Shown here in pieces: positions 54,493 to 63,486 of a stretch of DNA of 64,000 bases. Position numbers and translations under genes: made by a program. Every line of letters begins with the position of its first letter. Position 1 is the stretch's first letter. Source of the DNA: Candidatus Wolframiiraptor sinensis (lineage in GTDB: Archaea > Thermoproteota > Nitrososphaeria_A > Caldarchaeales > Wolframiiraptoraceae); contig JALNJX010000001.1 of assembly GCA_023268255.1 (NCBI GenBank), positions 1 to 64,000 of the forward strand, given 5' to 3'. Below the pieces are notes generated by a model that saw only the letters and a list, made by a program, of their open reading frames with translations, was not told the origin of the DNA and ran no database searches.

Positions 54493-54960
54493 ATGTCAGA
54501 GGTAATTCCACCGGATGGGCTCGGCGACGAGGAGCTCAGGAGGATTTTATCGGAGGCCAGGAGGATAGCGGTCGTCGGCTTCTCGCGCGATCCGTCGAAG
54601 CCATCCCACTTCGTCCCAAAGTTCCTCATCAGGCAGGGCTACGAGGTAATTCCCGTGAACCCGAATGTGGAGAGCGTTCTAGGACTAAAATCATACAAGT
54701 CGCTCCTAGAGATCGAGGTGCCCATTGACATCGTGGATGTTTTCAGGCCTTCGAGCGATATCCCGCCGATCGCGAGGCAAGCTCTCTTCATGAAGCCTAG
54801 GCCAAGGGTTTTCTGGATGCAGGAGGGGATTTACAGCCGCGAGGCAGCCGAGATGCTGAGGGAAAACGGCTTGATCGTCGTTTGGAATAGGTGCATAATG
54901 AAGGAGCATAATAGGCTCTTTGGCTCGAAGCCCCTGATACCCATCGGAAGGCTCAAGTAG
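54493..54960 (+). CDS. CoA-binding domain protein
   Basis: A 155-residue stand-alone CoA-binding (YccU-like Rossmann) protein. N-terminal R-I-A-V-V-G-F-S-R-D-P-S-K-PSH nucleotide loop, VPKFLIRQGYEVIPVNPN, PIDIVDVFRP and the FWMQEGI. Members relate to the CoA-binding part of acyl-CoA synthetases. Start ATG 54493 (MSEVIPP). The last eight bases overlap the convergent Mrp-like gene. Confidence 0.8.
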   Translation: MSEVIPPDGLGDEELRRILSEARRIAVVGFSRDPSKPSHFVPKFLIRQGYEVIPVNPNVESVLGLKSYKSLLEIEVPIDIVDVFRPSSDIPPIARQALFMKPRPRVFWMQEGIYSREAAEMLRENGLIVVWNRCIMKEHNRLFGSKPLIPIGRLK

Positions 54961-55687
54961 CCTTCAGCGCGTGATCGAGTATCTCCGAGAGCCTCGCGGC
55001 GAATCTGGTCTCCGAGAGCTTCTTGGGGTTTCCGAGAGCCTTCTCCACCTCGGGGTCGAAGGGTATTGATCCGAGATATCTTGCTCCCATCTTCTCCACC
55101 TCGCTCCTCACCGAGGCTGAGTCGTTGATGAGCATGTTCTCCACGACGCCGATTACCGGTGCTCCGACATCATGGAGCAGCGCCAGAAGCTTTCTCACGG
55201 TCTCGAGCGAGAGCCTCGAGGGCGTTGTGATCACCAGGAACATCAGCCTCCTGATTAACCTGAGCAGGTCCAGCAGCGCGTCTCCGAGGCCGGGCGGCGT
55301 ATCCACTATCAAGTAATCTAGGTCGCCCCATCTAGTGAGAGCGAGCACCTCGATGAATGCGTTGGTAACGTCCTCTCCTCTGAGCGGCATCACATCATCG
55401 CCCGCGAAAAACGTTATCGAGATATATTCTATGCCGTGTATCTTTGGAGGAATCATGCCTTTATCCTCGATCGGGCGGACTGGGCCTGCTCCGAGTATCG
55501 TGCTGCTCGAGGGGTTGGTGAAGTCCAGGTCGAGTAGCCCAACGCTGATCCCCTTGCTGGAGAGTATTAGGGCTGTGGTCGCGGCTATCAGGCTTTTTCC
55601 AACACCACCCTTGCCGCTCGAGACGGCTATTATCCGGCCGACTCCCTTAAGCCTCTCCTCGATCACGCTTATCCTCGGGTCGATCAC
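54953..55687 (-). CDS. Mrp/MinD-type ATPase, likely HypB(AT) partner of HypA
   Basis: A 244-residue SIMIBI ATPase. Deviant Walker A AVSSGKGGVGKSLIAA, Walker B-like region V-G-L-L-D-L-D-F-T-N-P, VDTPPGLGD and ITTPSRLSLETVRK. It lacks the C-terminal CxxC of iron-sulfur carriers. It starts one base after hypA ends, which matches the Thermococcus arrangement in which an Mrp-type ATPase (HypB-AT) boosts nickel transfer by HypA. If that role is wrong it is an iron-sulfur ApbC/NBP35 relative. Confidence 0.75.
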   Translation of the reverse strand: MIDPRISVIEERLKGVGRIIAVSSGKGGVGKSLIAATTALILSSKGISVGLLDLDFTNPSSSTILGAGPVRPIEDKGMIPPKIHGIEYISITFFAGDDVMPLRGEDVTNAFIEVLALTRWGDLDYLIVDTPPGLGDALLDLLRLIRRLMFLVITTPSRLSLETVRKLLALLHDVGAPVIGVVENMLINDSASVRSEVEKMGARYLGSIPFDPEVEKALGNPKKLSETRFAARLSEILDHALKAT

Positions 55688-55688
55688 G

Positions 55689-56087
55689 TCATCTCCCTCC
55701 CCGAATGCTCTCGATCCATACTCCCCTGCCCTTAACCACCTCGAAGTCCGGGCTGCCGCATCTCGGGCATCTGAGAAAGGCGTGAGCGACTTCGGGGATC
55801 ACGTGAATCGCCTCCTTGATATCTGGGTCGAGATTCTCCTTCTCGAAAGGCCACATCGCGCCGCAGGCCCTGCACCTGAACTCCGCCCTCTCCCCCCTAA
55901 ACTCGAACCTGGCATTCAGGGAGCGCTGGAGGCTGAGCTGATCCAGGGCGAACTTGAATGCGTCCAAGTCTATCTGCTGGAGCTCGCCAATCCTGATCAC
56001 GACGTCAATAATTCCTCCCAAATTCTTCTCGGCGATCATCCTCGAGATCGTTGATACCACTGCCTCGGCTAAAGCCCATTCATGCAC
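55689..56087 (-). CDS. hypA: Hydrogenase nickel incorporation protein HypA
   Basis: A 132-residue nickel metallochaperone. Ni-binding N terminus MHE (MHEWALAEAVV), then zinc site C-R-A-C-G and C-P-R-C-G 34 residues apart, a long insert between the two CxxC pairs as in Thermococcus HypA. Supplies Ni to [NiFe]-hydrogenase, implying that enzyme elsewhere in the genome. ATG 56087, co-transcribed with the Mrp-type ATPase. Confidence 0.9.
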   Translation of the reverse strand: MHEWALAEAVVSTISRMIAEKNLGGIIDVVIRIGELQQIDLDAFKFALDQLSLQRSLNARFEFRGERAEFRCRACGAMWPFEKENLDPDIKEAIHVIPEVAHAFLRCPRCGSPDFEVVKGRGVWIESIRGGR

Positions 56088-56143
56088 GAAGATAATTTGG
56101 CTGAAACTCTATTTAAGGAAAAGAGTGGGGATTCGTGAGCCGG

Positions 56144-56638
56144 CTAGAACTTGTAGCCGATCTTCCTGAGGAATTCCCTCCTCTCCCTGATATCCTTCTC
56201 GGTCTCGATCCCCCTCGACTTATAGCCGTCTATGACTGCGACAACGCCCCTTCCCTGGCTCGTCTCGGCGACGAGTATTTGTAAGGGGTTAGCCGTCGCG
56301 GCTAGGATTGTGCAGACCTCCGGGACCGACTTAAGCCTCTCCATCACATTTATGGGATACATGCCTCTCATGAAGACTATGAAGGTGTGGCCGCATCCTA
56401 TTCTCAGCAGGGTCTCAGCAGCCAGCCTCCTAAGCTCCTCATCCGTCCCCTCATGCCTTATCAAGCACGGGCCGCTGGCCTCGGCGAATGCCAGCCCAAA
56501 CTTTGCTCCGGGAACAGTATTCACGAAGGCCTCATAGATGTCCTCCACGGTCTTGATGAAGTGGCTTATCCCGAAGATGACGTTACAGCCCTCGGGGATC
56601 TTGACCTCAATTACCTCGAACCTCACCTCAGAGCTCAT
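56144..56638 (-). CDS. Adenosine-specific kinase (DUF355 family)
   Basis: A 164-residue protein of the archaeal adenosine-specific kinase family (PF04008). Conserved: [29 protein letters not shown]-x-[20 protein letters not shown] and [12 protein letters not shown], then [10 protein letters not shown]. Single domain, no signal sequence. Adenosine phosphorylation is reported for structural-genomics members; physiological role not established. Confidence 0.85.
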   Translation of the reverse strand: MSSEVRFEVIEVKIPEGCNVIFGISHFIKTVEDIYEAFVNTVPGAKFGLAFAEASGPCLIRHEGTDEELRRLAAETLLRIGCGHTFIVFMRGMYPINVMERLKSVPEVCTILAATANPLQILVAETSQGRGVVAVIDGYKSRGIETEKDIRERREFLRKIGYKF

Positions 56639-56681
56639 GAATACATGTGGGCTTAATCGGGGGATAAATTTTCTCGGCCGC

Positions 56682-57734
56682 CTAGAATTCTCTCCTTACC
56701 AGGAATTCTGCTAGAACCTCGAGCTTCTCTCTGCTCTTCGGCTCGGGCAGACCCTTCCTCAGAGCCTCGAGAGCCTCTAAGGCGAGCTTCTCCGAGATCT
56801 TTTTTGCGTAATCTATGCTTCCAGCCTTCTTTATGAGCTCTATCGCCTCCTTGATCAGCTGCTTATCATTAGTCCTCATATCGAGTATCCGCCTGAGCTT
56901 ATGCGCCTCATCGGCTGGAAGATTTCTGAGCGCATGAATGATCATCAGCGTCCTCTTGCCCTCGGTTATATCGCCGCCTATCTCCTTGCCATACTTCGCC
57001 TCATCGCCAACCAAGTTCAACACATCGTCCTGAATCTGGAAGGCGACGGCTATGAGCTCCGCGAACCTCTGAAGCATATTAGCAGTATTCTCAGGAGCAT
57101 CGGCCATTATGGCGGCTATCTTGGCCGCGAAGCCGGCTAAAGCCCCAGTCTTAAAGAGCGTCATCTGGAGATACTGGCTCTCGCTCACGCTCTCAACAAG
57201 GCCCCGGTGCCACGCGATATCCATGGCCTGACCAAAGCTCAGCCGTATCATAGTCTTCACATACTCCTCTAGGATCATGAGCTTCTTCTCAGGCGCGACC
57301 TCGCTCAAAGCTATGAGCGGGAGATAATACATCGTGTTCCCCATGTTTATCGCTATGTCCTCGCCGTAGATCCTGTGGATGCAGGGCCTTCCCCTCCTGA
57401 ACTCGCTTCTATCCTCCACGTCATCGACAGCCAGGGTCCCATTATGAATCGCCTCAGGGATCACGGCAAGGGGCGCGATTTCTCTAGGATCTCTTCCGAG
57501 CGCCTCGTAAATCATGAGCATCAGGGCCGGTCTCCACCTCTTACCACCGCGATCCGCCAAGTCCCAGAATGGCTCGAATACCCCCTTGTTCAGGGACTCG
57601 ACCTCATATGCGTACTCTGGGTCTCCGAGGACCTTTCTTAACCAGCCCTCATCCACCTTCCTCGGGATGTGCTTTTCGAGCGCTTCATTGACCAGCTCGG
57701 CATACTCCGCTAAAATCCTGACCGCCTCCTCCAT
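56682..57734 (-). CDS. Polyprenyl (geranylgeranyl) diphosphate synthase
   Basis: A 350-residue trans-prenyltransferase that makes the C20 or longer chains for archaeal ether lipids. First Asp-rich motif DDVED (in [23 protein letters not shown]); the second is reduced to [13 protein letters not shown] precedes the first motif ([11 protein letters not shown]). Residues before it are bulky, fitting C20-C25 products, but length cannot be fixed. ATG 57734. Confidence 0.85.
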   Translation of the reverse strand: MEEAVRILAEYAELVNEALEKHIPRKVDEGWLRKVLGDPEYAYEVESLNKGVFEPFWDLADRGGKRWRPALMLMIYEALGRDPREIAPLAVIPEAIHNGTLAVDDVEDRSEFRRGRPCIHRIYGEDIAINMGNTMYYLPLIALSEVAPEKKLMILEEYVKTMIRLSFGQAMDIAWHRGLVESVSESQYLQMTLFKTGALAGFAAKIAAIMADAPENTANMLQRFAELIAVAFQIQDDVLNLVGDEAKYGKEIGGDITEGKRTLMIIHALRNLPADEAHKLRRILDMRTNDKQLIKEAIELIKKAGSIDYAKKISEKLALEALEALRKGLPEPKSREKLEVLAEFLVRREF

Positions 57735-57783
57735 GCTGTAAAGTCAGGATCACGAGGCTAAATTAACCTTCCCGGGAAGCGCG

Positions 57784-58575
57784 CTAAAACTTCATCAAGT
57801 TCTCCTTCAGGAACTTCTCAACAGCGTCATAGGTCTTCTTCAATTCATCATTGAGCGTCGTCTTGAGCTTGAGATACTCCATGTAATCCATGTTGAGGCC
57901 GACATACTTCCTCGCATAATCCTCCCTCCTCATCGCATCCTCAAACTCTTTGAGATAGTTTTTGAGAGCATCAAGATCAGCCTCCCGATACGAATTCTTG
58001 AAGAAGACCAAGTCGAGGGGGAGCCTTGGCCTAAGGGGCGGAGACTCGCCCCTCTCACCGACGCAGAGGAGGACTAGAGGTACGACTCCATGGGGAAGCT
58101 GGAAGAGCTTCGCGAACTCATTCGGGTAAACTATGGGATAATCTAGTATGACCGAGCCGTAGCCCATTATCTCGGCCGCGATCATCATGAAGGCCGTGAG
58201 GAGACCTGCATCGAACACCGCGAAGATGGATTCTACCGGATGCTTATTGGACCTTAGGACATTCGCGTGCCCAAGCAGGCTGAGCATCCTCGCGGGCCTA
58301 TTCAAGTCCGCGCAGATGAGAAAGATGGCCGCCGCATTCATTATCAGCTCATCTTGGCCCTCGCAGAGCTTCGCAAGCTCCTTCCTGAGATTCTCATCAG
58401 ATACCATGATTATCGAGTACTCCTGGAGATAGGAGTAGCTCGGAGCCCTAATGCCGGCCTCAATAATCAGCCTCGCGATATCATCGGGCATCCGAGACCT
58501 TTTGAAAATCCTGATGCTCCTCCTCTCCCTCAAGAGCTTCAGGATGCTCCTGCGCCTCAGCAACCCGGCACCCAT
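57784..58575 (-). CDS. Nitroreductase-family flavoprotein
   Basis: A 263-residue FMN-dependent oxidoreductase. FMN contacts expected in RRSIRIFKRSRMP, in IRAPSYSYLQEYSI and near the C terminus (VPLVLLCVGE). Longer than usual (about 180-220) because of an alpha-helical C-terminal tail (about 200-263) with many Lys and Asp. Substrate unknown. Confidence 0.8.
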   Translation of the reverse strand: MGAGLLRRRSILKLLRERRSIRIFKRSRMPDDIARLIIEAGIRAPSYSYLQEYSIIMVSDENLRKELAKLCEGQDELIMNAAAIFLICADLNRPARMLSLLGHANVLRSNKHPVESIFAVFDAGLLTAFMMIAAEIMGYGSVILDYPIVYPNEFAKLFQLPHGVVPLVLLCVGERGESPPLRPRLPLDLVFFKNSYREADLDALKNYLKEFEDAMRREDYARKYVGLNMDYMEYLKLKTTLNDELKKTYDAVEKFLKENLMKF

Positions 58576-58689
58576 AAAATCAAAAACCCGCCCTTTAAAA
58601 TAAGCTCCGCAAAACCACAGCTCATCAACCCGAAAAAGCCGGCGGAAATATTAAAAAATAGAGCCTCCGCAGAAGAGAATGAGGCAGAA

Positions 58690-58779
58690 GCCCGGGTGGC
58701 CGAGTGGTACAGGCGGCGGGCTGCAGAATAGCCCAGCGCGGTGACCCGCTCTACAGGGGTTCAAATCCCCTCCCGGGCT
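58690..58779 (+). tRNA. tRNA-Cys (GCA) with 17-nt intron
   Basis: Acceptor GCCCGGG/CCCGGGC, discriminator T as in all tRNA-Cys, anticodon stem GCGGG/CCCGC, T arm AGGGG-TTCAAAT-CCCCT. The loop reads CTGCAG, a 17-base insert at 58727-58743 and A, giving anticodon GCA after removal. The intron lies after position 37, the canonical archaeal site. Confidence 0.9.
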
Positions 58780-58866
58780 CTCCACCTTCACATTATTTAT
58801 TTCCATGCGATGTTATTGAAGGAGGCCTTAAGGTTCATAAAGTACTTGCGATATGAGGTATCCTGA

Positions 58867-58940
58867 GCCCTGGTAGTATAGTCCGGTTAGTATACGGGCC
58901 TGTCGAGCCCGTGACCCGGGTTCAAATCCCGGCCAGGGCG
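58867..58940 (+). tRNA. tRNA-Asp (GTC)
   Basis: 74 nt. Acceptor GCCCTGG/CCAGGGC, anticodon stem CGGGC/GCCCG with loop CTGTCGA, T arm CCGGG-TTCAAAT-CCCGG, discriminator G. No intron. CCA not encoded. Confidence 0.95.
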
Positions 58941-59000
58941 CATAAGCTATCATCTTTTTTCTTCTTTTTGGGAGGTTAGCGAGGTTGGCTGCGAATATTA

Positions 59001-59273
59001 TCAACTTTGCGCCTTTTCCTCCTTTGTCTCCATTTCCTTGAGCTCTTTCTCGAGCTCCTTCTCTATCTCCTCTATCGGCTTGGGCGGCGGCGTGGTTGCG
59101 AGCGTGTATCCTATCCAGCCGATTATTCCCAGCACTCCTGCGACGGCTATGAAGCCCGTTATCTTTAGGAGAATCTCGTACCATGGCGTGAAGAACATTA
59201 TCCAGCCGTAGACGGCTATCCCGGCAATTGCGCATATCATCATCACGGCTCCTATTAGCTGATCTCGGCTCAT
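59001..59273 (-). CDS. Small two-helix membrane protein
   Basis: About 90 residues from ATG 59273 (MSRDQLIGAVMM). Two transmembrane segments (about 6-26 and 34-55) and an acidic helical tail (EEIEKELEKELKEME). Not recognised. Convergent with tRNA-Asp and divergent from the THUMP-SPOUT gene. Confidence 0.55.
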   Translation of the reverse strand: MSRDQLIGAVMMICAIAGIAVYGWIMFFTPWYEILLKITGFIAVAGVLGIIGWIGYTLATTPPPKPIEEIEKELEKELKEMETKEEKAQS

Positions 59274-59392
59274 CCCATAGATCACCTCATCTCATAAAGC
59301 ACGGATGCGTATATCTTTTTTCCGATAGTGTTCGGGCCGCCGCGGATCATGTTTTATTTTGGGCTTGTGATGGCTTTCTGGAGGCCACGATC

Positions 59393-60442
59393 TTGAGGCT
59401 CGTGGTGAAGACTCCCCTCGACTTAGAGAAGGTTGCAGCGGCTAGGGTGATGGAGCTCGATTCGAGCGCTGAGGTTAGAGTGTGCCCGGGCGGGCTGAAG
59501 GGCCTCGTGATAGTCGAGTCCTGTCGGGATGCCGAGGCACTCAAGGAGCTGATCCTGAAGGAGGTTCCGGAAGCCGAGTCCGTGATCAAGATTGACGCGG
59601 TGGTTGAGGCGGACTTGAATAAGATTGCCGAGGCCGCGGTAGAGCTCGCGAAGCGCGCGATCACCGAGAGTGATAGCTTCGCTGTGAGGACCGTGAGAAG
59701 GGGCAGGCACGACTTCACGAGCCTCGATGTGAATGTGAGGGTTGGAGCAGCGGTTCAAGCCGAGACGGGGGCCAGGGTTGATCTCGAGAACCCGGATGTC
59801 GTGATACACGTCGAGATAATCTTCGATAGAGCCGGGTTAGGTGTGGCGAGGGGGGAGCGCGAGTGGAGGAAGATGGCGCCGGGGAAGAGGCCGAGCTTCA
59901 AGCTCTTCAGCAGGCTCTCGATAGTCCAGATGCCATACCTGGGGTCGATTGAGGGCGCGAGGGAGATTGGGAGAAGAATAGGCCGCGCGGTTCAATCATA
60001 TGAGGTTGGGGAGCTCGTGATCGCGCCGAATAAGCCCGCCGATGCATTCGAGCTGGAAGCATTCATAGCTGGCGTGAGGGAGGGGATTGAGAGCAGGTAT
60101 GATGTTCAGAGGAAGATTTATGCGCGGAGGGTTGAGAGAGCTCGTGTCCTAGTGCAGGACCTGTATCAGCTCGTGAGGGAGAGGAGAGAGGAGCCGATAA
60201 TAGTTCTCGAGCCAGAAGGCCTTCAGATGAGAGATGCGCTGCCGAGGATCCGGGAGCTGTTCTCAAGAGGAGAGCGAGTAAACCTGCTCATAGGATCGAG
60301 AGAGGGCATACCAAAGGGGGTCTACAGGGTCGCGAGCCTGGTTCTTGATCTCGCGCCCGGGATAACGTTATCCACGGAGCTCGCTGCTCCATCCACCCTC
60401 GCGGCAATTTACACGGCTCTAAACATTTCGGGCGACGTCTAG
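59393..60442 (+). CDS. THUMP-domain protein with SPOUT-like methyltransferase fold (COG1818)
   Basis: About 349 residues. N-terminal THUMP region (about 1-170, with VNVRVGAAVQAETGARVDLENPD) binds RNA. The C-terminal half (about 180-349) resembles SPOUT methyltransferases: IVLEPEGLQ, then LLIGSREGIPKGVYRVASLVLDLAPGITLSTELAAPS. An RNA-modification enzyme of unknown target. TTG 59393 has GGAGG eight bases upstream and TATA GTTTTATTTT at 59351-59360; the longer frame would overlap the divergent gene. Confidence 0.7.
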   Translation: MRLVVKTPLDLEKVAAARVMELDSSAEVRVCPGGLKGLVIVESCRDAEALKELILKEVPEAESVIKIDAVVEADLNKIAEAAVELAKRAITESDSFAVRTVRRGRHDFTSLDVNVRVGAAVQAETGARVDLENPDVVIHVEIIFDRAGLGVARGEREWRKMAPGKRPSFKLFSRLSIVQMPYLGSIEGAREIGRRIGRAVQSYEVGELVIAPNKPADAFELEAFIAGVREGIESRYDVQRKIYARRVERARVLVQDLYQLVRERREEPIIVLEPEGLQMRDALPRIRELFSRGERVNLLIGSREGIPKGVYRVASLVLDLAPGITLSTELAAPSTLAAIYTALNISGDV

Positions 60443-60526
60443 AGGGAAGGAATGCAAAGCCGCGACCGCATCCCTGCATAAAGCTTATCTTTAGATGAAT
60501 ATTTCATGCTATTGAGGTAGGAGTAA

Positions 60527-60760
60527 ATGCCAGTATATGCTTACATTTTGCTGAGATGCTCGAAGACGGGTCTCCGCGAGGTTTTGGAGCGGGTAAGGTC
60601 TGTCGAGGGGGTCAAGTCGGCGGCGCCGGTAACCGGCAGATTTGACGCAGTGGTCGAGGTGGAGGCGGAGGATCTCAAGAAGCTAGCGGTCCTCGTCATG
60701 GAGAAAATCCAGGCGATCGAGGGCGTCGAGAGAACCGAGACCCTAGTCGCGATGGGGTGA
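60527..60760 (+). CDS. Stand-alone RAM (Lrp/AsnC ligand-binding) domain protein, first of pair
   Basis: A 77-residue protein (MPVYAYILLRC...) with the alpha-beta RAM fold of Lrp-like regulators but no HTH. Motif VTGRFDAVVEVEAEDL carries the ligand-pocket Gly. ATG 60527 follows GGTAGGAGTAA. It is followed by its paralogue after seven bases. May sense amino acids and modulate partner proteins. Confidence 0.85.
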   Translation: MPVYAYILLRCSKTGLREVLERVRSVEGVKSAAPVTGRFDAVVEVEAEDLKKLAVLVMEKIQAIEGVERTETLVAMG

Positions 60761-60767
60761 AAGGATC

Positions 60768-61001
60768 ATGCCCGTTAGAGCATACGTTTTCATAAGAGCC
60801 TTGAAGGGGAACGCGGCGGCGGTCGCTAAGGGGCTCTCACGCATAAAGAACGTAAAGTCGGCGAAGGTCGTGAGCGGGAGATACGACGTCGTCGCGCTGG
60901 TCGAGGCTGAAACGATCGAGGAGCTGGGAAATCTGGTCCTCAAAAGAGTGCAGAGAGTGCGCGGAGTCCAATCCACCGAGACGGCGATAATCGCGGAATA
61001 G
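60768..61001 (+). CDS. Stand-alone RAM domain protein, second of pair
   Basis: A 77-residue paralogue of the previous gene, same length and start (MPVRAYVFIRA), with VSGRYDVVALVEAETI. More basic helix 1. Probably forms a heteromeric ring with it. Tandem duplication. Confidence 0.85.
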   Translation: MPVRAYVFIRALKGNAAAVAKGLSRIKNVKSAKVVSGRYDVVALVEAETIEELGNLVLKRVQRVRGVQSTETAIIAE

Positions 61002-61102
61002 TCGGCGGCAGCACATCCACAACACCCCTCCATCTTTTTCTGCCGAGAAGGCCGATAGCGCTAAAACATTATGTGGCCCGGAGGAATAGGAGCAAAACTA
61101 TA

Positions 61103-61118
61103 TAACCGATATCGGTTA
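61103..61118. promoter_or_regulatory. 16-bp palindromic operator of the TackOD1/glycosyltransferase operon
   Basis: TAACCGATATCGGTTA is perfectly self-complementary. It overlaps the end of TATA AAACTATATAA (61095-61105) and reaches into the transcription-start region of the gene that starts at 61138, the place for a repressor. Confidence 0.5.
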
Positions 61119-61137
61119 CCCCTCTTCCGAGGAGAGA

Positions 61138-62109
61138 TTGCTCGCCGATTCTCAGGGGCTCAGATCCGTAGACGTCCATTTCTTTTCATCGCTCTATGAG
61201 GTCCTGCGCAAGGGAGAGCTCGTGGAGTTTAAGCCCAGTATTAGGCAGGGCATTGGGGTGGTTTACGAGTTATTCGGCATAGAGGTCCCGGAGGAGAAGA
61301 TAAGAGTCTATCATGAGAGGGGTTTGATGGAGGTTGCTAGAGAAGTTTCTTTCCCATCCTGCGCGGTATGCGGGACCACCTGCCTCCACATAGCACTCAA
61401 GTGCCCCCGATGCTTCTCTAGGAACATCGAGAAGAGGGAGCTGATGATACATTATGACTGCGGCCATACTGGAAGCATTGAGGAGTTCGCGCAGACGAGC
61501 CCGGGCATTTACCGCTGCCCTAAATGCGGCAAGGAGATGAAGAGAGTTGGCATAGATTACGGGAGGCCTGGGCTGGGATTCGTATGCGGCGATTGCAAGA
61601 TGGTCTTCCAGATACCGGTAATTGAGGTCGAGTGCGAGAACGGCCATGTGAACAGGATTCAGCAGCTAGAGGTTAAGAAGTATCCGGTTTATCGGCTGTC
61701 GGAGGAGGCCAAAAAGCTCTCCCAAGTATTCGACGCCGTGGAGACAATAGCTCAGAGGCTTAAAGCTCTAGGGCTCGATGCCGCGACATTCGCGCGGGTG
61801 CGCGGAGTGAGCGGCATAACCTATAACGTGCCCATATATGTTAAGGGAGATCAACCTCTGGTAATAGAGATAGCTCCGGAGAAGATCGCTGACGAGCTGT
61901 ATCCCATCATAATGTCGTTGAAGGCCGCTGATATTCCGAACTCGATGATGATAATAGTATTGCCATCGAGCTTCAGGCCGGAGCTGGAGATGATCTTCAA
62001 CCCGGAGAAAATAAGGGTGATCAAGGTGGAAGAAATACGCGAATCCGTTGACAGAATAGTCAATGAGATAGCGAGGATCATCGGTGCAGCGGGTCATGCG
62101 GATCATTAA
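61138..62109 (+). CDS. TackOD1-like zinc-ribbon protein
   Basis: A 323-residue protein. Zinc-ribbon part (about 75-185): CAVCG, KCPRCFSRNIEKRELMIHYDCGH, RCPKCGKEMKRVGIDYGRPGLGFVCGDC, the pattern of the thaumarchaeal output domain TackOD1 (PF18551). Before it is a short alpha-helical N terminus, after it an alpha/beta domain (about 220-320, VPIYVKGDQPLVIEIAP). Overlaps the start of the glycosyltransferase, so the two are coupled. TTG 61138 after GAGGAGAG. Signal role is inferred. Confidence 0.65.
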   Translation: MLADSQGLRSVDVHFFSSLYEVLRKGELVEFKPSIRQGIGVVYELFGIEVPEEKIRVYHERGLMEVAREVSFPSCAVCGTTCLHIALKCPRCFSRNIEKRELMIHYDCGHTGSIEEFAQTSPGIYRCPKCGKEMKRVGIDYGRPGLGFVCGDCKMVFQIPVIEVECENGHVNRIQQLEVKKYPVYRLSEEAKKLSQVFDAVETIAQRLKALGLDAATFARVRGVSGITYNVPIYVKGDQPLVIEIAPEKIADELYPIIMSLKAADIPNSMMIIVLPSSFRPELEMIFNPEKIRVIKVEEIRESVDRIVNEIARIIGAAGHADH

Positions 62110-63439
62110 GCCGGCGGCATTCATAACACTCATACTCGCGATAATACTCCTGCTAGCGCTATATCCGAGGCAGGTGCTCCTGATAGTCGCATACGGCCTG
62201 ACAATAATCTACATAGCTTGGGGGATCTATCACGTAGCCATACTAGCAGCCGGGGTGAAGAAGCCCCTCAACCCGGGGTCGACCCCGAGATCGTATCCGA
62301 CAATCTCCCTCATAATCCCGGCCAGGGATGAGCCGATACTCTCGAGAACGATCGAAGTATGCGTGAATAACGTGGAATATCCCCTGGACCGTAAGGAGAT
62401 AATAGTCGTGACCGAGGACCCGATCGGCGAGAGGATAGCGACGTGGTACGCTCAGGTTTACCCCGGAAGGGTTCTCCCGCTCATCAGGAGGGAGTATTTC
62501 CCGACTAAGCCGAGCGCGTTAAACGACTCGCTAGCGCTCTGCAAGGGAGACGTGATAGGAATAGTCGATGTCGAGGATGTGCCGGATGCCGATACATTCC
62601 TGAAGGTCGCGTCGGCGATCGAGAACCACGCCCTCGATTCCGTCCAAGCAATACTTAGGATAATCAACGAGTCGGATAACTGGATAACTAGAATCTTCTC
62701 GATGGAATATGCCGGGTGGTTCAGGGTTATGCTGAACGGCAGGTCGAGGCTGGGCTTCTTCACGCCTCTCGGCGGCACGGGAAACTACATTAGAAGATCC
62801 GCGATAAGCGAGGTCGGAAGATGGGATCCGCTCAACCTCGCCGAGGACGCGGAGATAACGGTGAGATTCTATCTATCCGGCAGGAAGGTGGTGGTCATAG
62901 ATGCGAGGCACTGGGAGGAAGCTCCAACAACTTTCAGAGCATGGCTGAGGCAGAGGACGAGGTGGTTTAGAGGATGGACCCAGAGCCTGGAAAAATACGC
63001 GAGAATCCTGCTGAGGCCGTCTATAATCAGGAGACTCGGCCTGATAAAATCCATGTCCATAATATCGATGCTAATTGCGCCCATCATGGTCGTCCTAAAC
63101 TGGGTGGCATACTCGCTAACAATCCTCTGGCTCTTGGAATACCTCGGGATAGCATCCACGAGCCTCACAGCCAACCTGTTTCCATGGTGGGCGATACTCC
63201 CCCTAGCATTCAACGCAATCTACTATTATACGTGGATAAAGGGGGCGATGCTCGAGGGGATGGGAGCAGCAAAAGCGCTCATCAAATACCTGCCGCACAT
63301 GATATTCTACATGAACTTCATGATGCCCCTAGCCGCGATAAGAGCATTCTACCAAGAGATATTCAAGGAAGTCTTCTGGGAGAAGACGAAACACGTCGGA
63401 AGAGGAGTAAAATGGACAACAACCGAGAAACCAAGCTAA
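62096..63439 (+). CDS. Membrane-bound family 2 glycosyltransferase
   Basis: About 447 residues. Two N-terminal helices, a GT-A catalytic domain (LIIPARDEP, VDVEDVPDADT as the D-x-D equivalent, GGTGNYIRRSAI, LAEDAEITVRF and processive-type QRTRWFRGW), then three to four C-terminal helices. Resembles cellulose/hyaluronan-synthase-like polymerases and other GT2 enzymes, so it may extrude a polysaccharide. ATG 62096 lies 14 bases inside the upstream gene (GTG 62084 also possible). Followed by tRNA-Lys. Confidence 0.8.
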   Translation: MRIIKPAAFITLILAIILLLALYPRQVLLIVAYGLTIIYIAWGIYHVAILAAGVKKPLNPGSTPRSYPTISLIIPARDEPILSRTIEVCVNNVEYPLDRKEIIVVTEDPIGERIATWYAQVYPGRVLPLIRREYFPTKPSALNDSLALCKGDVIGIVDVEDVPDADTFLKVASAIENHALDSVQAILRIINESDNWITRIFSMEYAGWFRVMLNGRSRLGFFTPLGGTGNYIRRSAISEVGRWDPLNLAEDAEITVRFYLSGRKVVVIDARHWEEAPTTFRAWLRQRTRWFRGWTQSLEKYARILLRPSIIRRLGLIKSMSIISMLIAPIMVVLNWVAYSLTILWLLEYLGIASTSLTANLFPWWAILPLAFNAIYYYTWIKGAMLEGMGAAKALIKYLPHMIFYMNFMMPLAAIRAFYQEIFKEVFWEKTKHVGRGVKWTTTEKPS

Positions 63440-63486
63440 ACCGATCCACTAACTATATATTCCCCCAGAAAAGCTGAGCAGCTAGT

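Noticed and set aside
58690-58779. Type II (Leu/Ser) tRNA
   Set aside because: The apparent long arm is an intron in the anticodon loop; variable loop is five bases and discriminator T with GCA fits tRNA-Cys.
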